From the NCBI RefSeq assembly GCF_021272345.1, contig NZ_JAJSDQ010000001.1, positions 744,001-808,000 of the forward strand: a stretch of DNA of 64,000 bases, read 5' to 3'. Shown here one piece after another: positions 61,973-64,000 of this stretch. Position 1 is the stretch's first letter. Each line of letters starts with the position of its first letter. Under the pieces are notes generated by a model, which had not been told where the DNA came from, made no database searches, and saw only the letters and a program-made list of their open reading frames with translations. Source of the stretch: Ornithinimicrobium sediminis (GTDB lineage: Bacteria > Actinomycetota > Actinomycetes > Actinomycetales > Dermatophilaceae). The position numbers were made by a program, and so were the translations under genes.

Positions 61973-63043
61973 GTGAGTGCCGGTGGGGTCGACGTCGTGG
62001 TCGTCGGTGGCGGGCAGGCCGGGCTGGCGACCGCCTTCTACCTGCGCCGGGCCGGCCTCGACTTCGTGGTGCTCGACGACCAGCCGGAGCCAGGGGGCGC
62101 GTGGCGGCACACCTGGCCCTCGCTGCGGCTGTTCTCCCCTGCTGCCTACTCCTCGCTGCCCGGGTGGCAGATGCCGCATACGGGCCCCGACAACCCCGAC
62201 GCCGCGCATGTGGTCGGCTACCTGGCCCGCTACGAGCAGCGCTACCACCTGCCGGTGCACCGGCCGGTGCACGTCGAGGCGGTGTGCCGGACGGACGGCG
62301 GCTACCGGGTGGAGACCGACCACGGCACCTGGCAGGCCCCGGTGGTCGTGAGCGCCACGGGCAGCTGGTCGCAGCCGCACTGGCCCACCGTGCCGGGCCA
62401 GCGGGAGTTCCTCGGCCGGCAGACCCACAGCGCCCGCTACGCCGGACCGCAGCCGTATGCCGGGCGCCGGGTGGTGGTCGTGGGCGGCGCCAACAGCGGG
62501 GCCCAGGTCGCCGCGGACCTCAGCGGGACGGCCGAGGTCACCTGGTGCCTGCACGGCCCGCCGCGCTACCTGCCCGACGACGTCGACGGCCGCGCGCTCT
62601 TCGCCGCGGCCACCGCGCACGTCAAGGCCCTGGCCTCGGGCGGCGAGGGGACCGGCGGGGTGGCCTCGCTGGGCGACATCGTGGCCGTGCCCCCGGTGCG
62701 GGAGGCCCGGGAGGCCGGGCTGCTGTCCCCCCGTCCCATGTTCGCGCGGTTCACCCCGCACGGTGTGCTCTGGCCCGACGGCACCGAGCTCCAGGTCGAC
62801 GACGTCATCTGGTGCACCGGCTTCCGGCCGGCGCTGCGCCACCTGCGACCCCTGGGCCTGCGCGGGCCGGACGGGCGCATCGCCACGCGCGGCCCGCTCG
62901 TGCCCGGCTCACCCGGGCTGTTCCTGGTCGGCTACGGCGACTGGACCGGCCCCGCGTCGGCCACCCTGATCGGTGTGGGCCGCACGGCGAAGTGGACCGT
63001 CGAGCGCATCCAGGAGCACCTGGGCGAGCCGGGCTCGCGGTGA
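61973..63043 (+). CDS. FAD/NAD(P)-dependent monooxygenase-like protein (ArsO-like)
   Basis: 356 residues from a GTG. FAD Rossmann motif VVVVGGGQAGLATAFYLRRA, the group-specific PSLRLFSPAAYSSLPGWQMP segment, a second NAD(P)H Rossmann motif RVVVVGGANSGAQVAADLS (~165), and a C-terminal LVGYGDWTGPASATLIGVGR. The SLRLFSPA..SSLPGW block is what I associate with ArsO-type flavin monooxygenases found in some arsenic gene clusters; no ars genes are visible here, so the arsenic link is weak. The stop overlaps the next gene's GTG (GTGA). Confidence 0.75.
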   Translation: MSAGGVDVVVVGGGQAGLATAFYLRRAGLDFVVLDDQPEPGGAWRHTWPSLRLFSPAAYSSLPGWQMPHTGPDNPDAAHVVGYLARYEQRYHLPVHRPVHVEAVCRTDGGYRVETDHGTWQAPVVVSATGSWSQPHWPTVPGQREFLGRQTHSARYAGPQPYAGRRVVVVGGANSGAQVAADLSGTAEVTWCLHGPPRYLPDDVDGRALFAAATAHVKALASGGEGTGGVASLGDIVAVPPVREAREAGLLSPRPMFARFTPHGVLWPDGTELQVDDVIWCTGFRPALRHLRPLGLRGPDGRIATRGPLVPGSPGLFLVGYGDWTGPASATLIGVGRTAKWTVERIQEHLGEPGSR

Positions 63044-63339
63044 GCGCCTTCACGTTCGCCACACGGCTGTGGGAGCACGCGGGCCAGGGAGCCTGGCACT
63101 TCGTCACCCTCCCGGACGACACGAGCGACGAGATCGCGGACCTCACGGCCGGGGTGTCACGCGGCTTCGGCTCGGTCCGCGTCCGGGTCACCGTGGGCGG
63201 CACGACCTGGCAGACCTCGCTCTTCCCGGACACGAAGGCAGGGGCCTACGTGCTGCCGGTCAAGAAGGCGGTCCGCGCCGCCGAGGGCCTGGCCGCCGGT
63301 GACCTGGTCGAGGTCACCCTGAGCATCGCCGAGCACTGA
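63040..63339 (+). CDS. DUF1905 domain-containing protein
   Basis: 99-residue small beta-rich protein. The pattern FTFATRLWEHAGQGAWHFVT, then RGFGSVRVRVTVGGTTWQTS, then AYVLPVKKAVRAAEGLAAGD, is DUF1905 (an OB-like fold of unknown function, often fused to a YdeI-type domain; here alone). It starts with GTG overlapping the preceding stop, so it is cotranscribed with the flavoprotein. Confidence 0.85.
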   Translation: MSAFTFATRLWEHAGQGAWHFVTLPDDTSDEIADLTAGVSRGFGSVRVRVTVGGTTWQTSLFPDTKAGAYVLPVKKAVRAAEGLAAGDLVEVTLSIAEH

Positions 63340-63518
63340 CCCGCGAAGGGCCTGCAGGACTCAGCAGCCGGACGCCGGGAGAGCTCGCCCTCAACCAGCG
63401 GCTGGTCCTGGCACCGGATGACCTCGTCCGCGGCGCCCACCCCGTGGCAGGTGGCGAGGCCTGCCGGCGTTCCTCCGTTTCGGTCGGCCTGTAGCGCGCA
63501 GCCCCGAAGGCAGACACA

Positions 63519-63555
63519 GGTCTGCCGCCCGCTCGGGGTGAGCGGACGGCAGACC
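63519..63555. terminator. stem-loop terminator downstream of yceI gene
   Basis: Arms 63519-63534 (GGTCTGCCGCCCGCTC) and 63540-63555 pair at 15 of 16 positions with a 5-nt loop. It lies 12 bp beyond the minus-strand YceI stop. The 227-bp gap between 63340 and 63566 otherwise shows nothing convincing. Confidence 0.78.
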
Positions 63556-63566
63556 AGGGAGAGGGC

Positions 63567-64000
63567 TCAGACGTTGCGGATCGCGGAGATCTCGATCTCG
63601 AGGGTGATCTTGTCGGAGACCAGCACGCCGCCGGTCTCGAGCGCGGCGTTCCAGGTGATGCCGAAGTCGGAGCGCAGGACGGTGGTGCTGCCCTCGAAGC
63701 CGACGCGCTGCAGGCCGAACGGGTCGGTGGCACCTCCGGCGTACTCGAAGTCGATGGTGACGGGCTTGGTGGTGCCCTTGATCGTCAGGTCGCCCGTGAC
63801 GCGCAGGGTCTCGGCGTCGACCGGCACGACCTCGGTGGAGGCGAAGGTGATGGTCGGGTAGGTCTCGGCCTCGAAGAAGTCGTTGGTGCGCAGGTGGCCG
63901 TCACGGTCGGTGTTGTTGGTGTCGATGCTGGCGACCTGGATGGTCACCGCGATGTCGGTGTCCGCGAGCTGCTCGCCGGCGGTGACACTGCCCTCGAACT
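63567..64000 (-). CDS. YceI family protein (5' end beyond window)
   Basis: Lipocalin-like YceI domain that binds isoprenoid or amphiphilic ligands. Visible residues run from FEGSVTAGEQLADTDIAVTI onward, through RDGHLRTNDFFEAETYPTIT, the FASTEVVPVD and LTIKGTTKPVTIDFEYAG strands, and FGITWNAALETGGVLVSDKI near the end. The reading frame is open to the last base of the window, so the N terminus (and any signal peptide) is not visible; the GTG at 63947 is internal. About 144 residues are present of an expected ~180. Confidence 0.92.
   Translation of the reverse strand, partial: FEGSVTAGEQLADTDIAVTIQVASIDTNNTDRDGHLRTNDFFEAETYPTITFASTEVVPVDAETLRVTGDLTIKGTTKPVTIDFEYAGGATDPFGLQRVGFEGSTTVLRSDFGITWNAALETGGVLVSDKITLEIEISAIRNV

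Noticed and set aside
63246-63440. Small minus-strand frame covering the end of the DUF1905 gene and part of the 63340-63518 gap
   Set aside because: No recognisable domain, no ribosome site, and it overlaps a well-supported gene. At most a remnant.
1-64000. tRNA, rRNA, 4.5S RNA, CRISPR arrays, insertion sequences and prophage genes
   Set aside because: Looked for on both strands, including the dnaX region where 4.5S RNA or tRNA genes are sometimes found. None could be supported.

Overview
The window is a continuous stretch of chromosome from a high-GC actinobacterium. The evidence is the strong G/C third-position bias, frequent GTG starts, ATGA/GTGA stop-start overlaps, an HspR-type dnaK-grpE-dnaJ-hspR operon with HAIR operators, DUF3151 beside class II aldolase, DUF5063 beside recR, and an LprG-like lipoprotein paired with an MFS pump. 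My inference is Micrococcales, close to the Intrasporangiaceae/Ornithinimicrobiaceae; no rRNA or other taxonomic marker is present to prove this. The gene content is core metabolism and housekeeping. I see no insertion sequence, prophage, CRISPR array, tRNA or rRNA.

Layout. 1-4760: the end of a Mrp cation/proton antiporter operon (mrpA with a fused B domain, then C, D, E, F, G). 4826-11330 (minus): HelR/HelD-type helicase, dnaX, an acyltransferase, recR and DUF5063. 11445-23746: a purine biosynthesis block consisting of a purD-purC gene fusion, purS, purQ and purL, with a methyltransferase and a glycosyltransferase gene trailing purL, convergent purA, and two paralogous LuxR-type regulators at the flanks. 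23936-28023 (minus): DUF3151, fructose-bisphosphate aldolase, and an ECF nickel/cobalt transporter (MNQO) preceded by a Nur-like box. 28067-32186: a SpoU methyltransferase, a membrane-anchored low-complexity protein, and a secreted SH3b/NlpC-P60 cell-wall hydrolase gene broken by a 5-bp tandem duplication and preceded by a perfect CRP/GlxR site. 32241-43076: pyrE, an S9 peptidase, a Gfo/Idh/MocA oxidoreductase, a GH15-like protein, an SDR, exonuclease III, two MFS transporters, a DNA glycosylase-like protein and the LprG-like lipoprotein.

43166-55967 is dominated by protein quality control: clpB and dnaK-grpE-dnaJ-hspR, each led by a HAIR element. Divergent from these operons are a macro-domain gene and a cold-shock protein gene. 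Between them lie two CNNM/CorC-type membrane proteins, an acyl-CoA dehydrogenase and a HAD-IIA phosphatase. 56081-64000: a UvrA-like ATPase, an LLM flavin oxidoreductase, an SDR, an endonuclease IV-like TIM barrel, a GNAT acetyltransferase, an ArsO-like flavoprotein, a DUF1905 protein and a truncated YceI gene.

Regulation visible in the sequence includes two HAIR boxes, a Nur-like box, a CRP/GlxR box, an operator-like dyad, a purine-operon leader hairpin and many strong stem-loop terminators without U-tracts. Across the whole window the heptamer GTATGCC/GGCATAC is strikingly frequent and accounts for most TAT codons.
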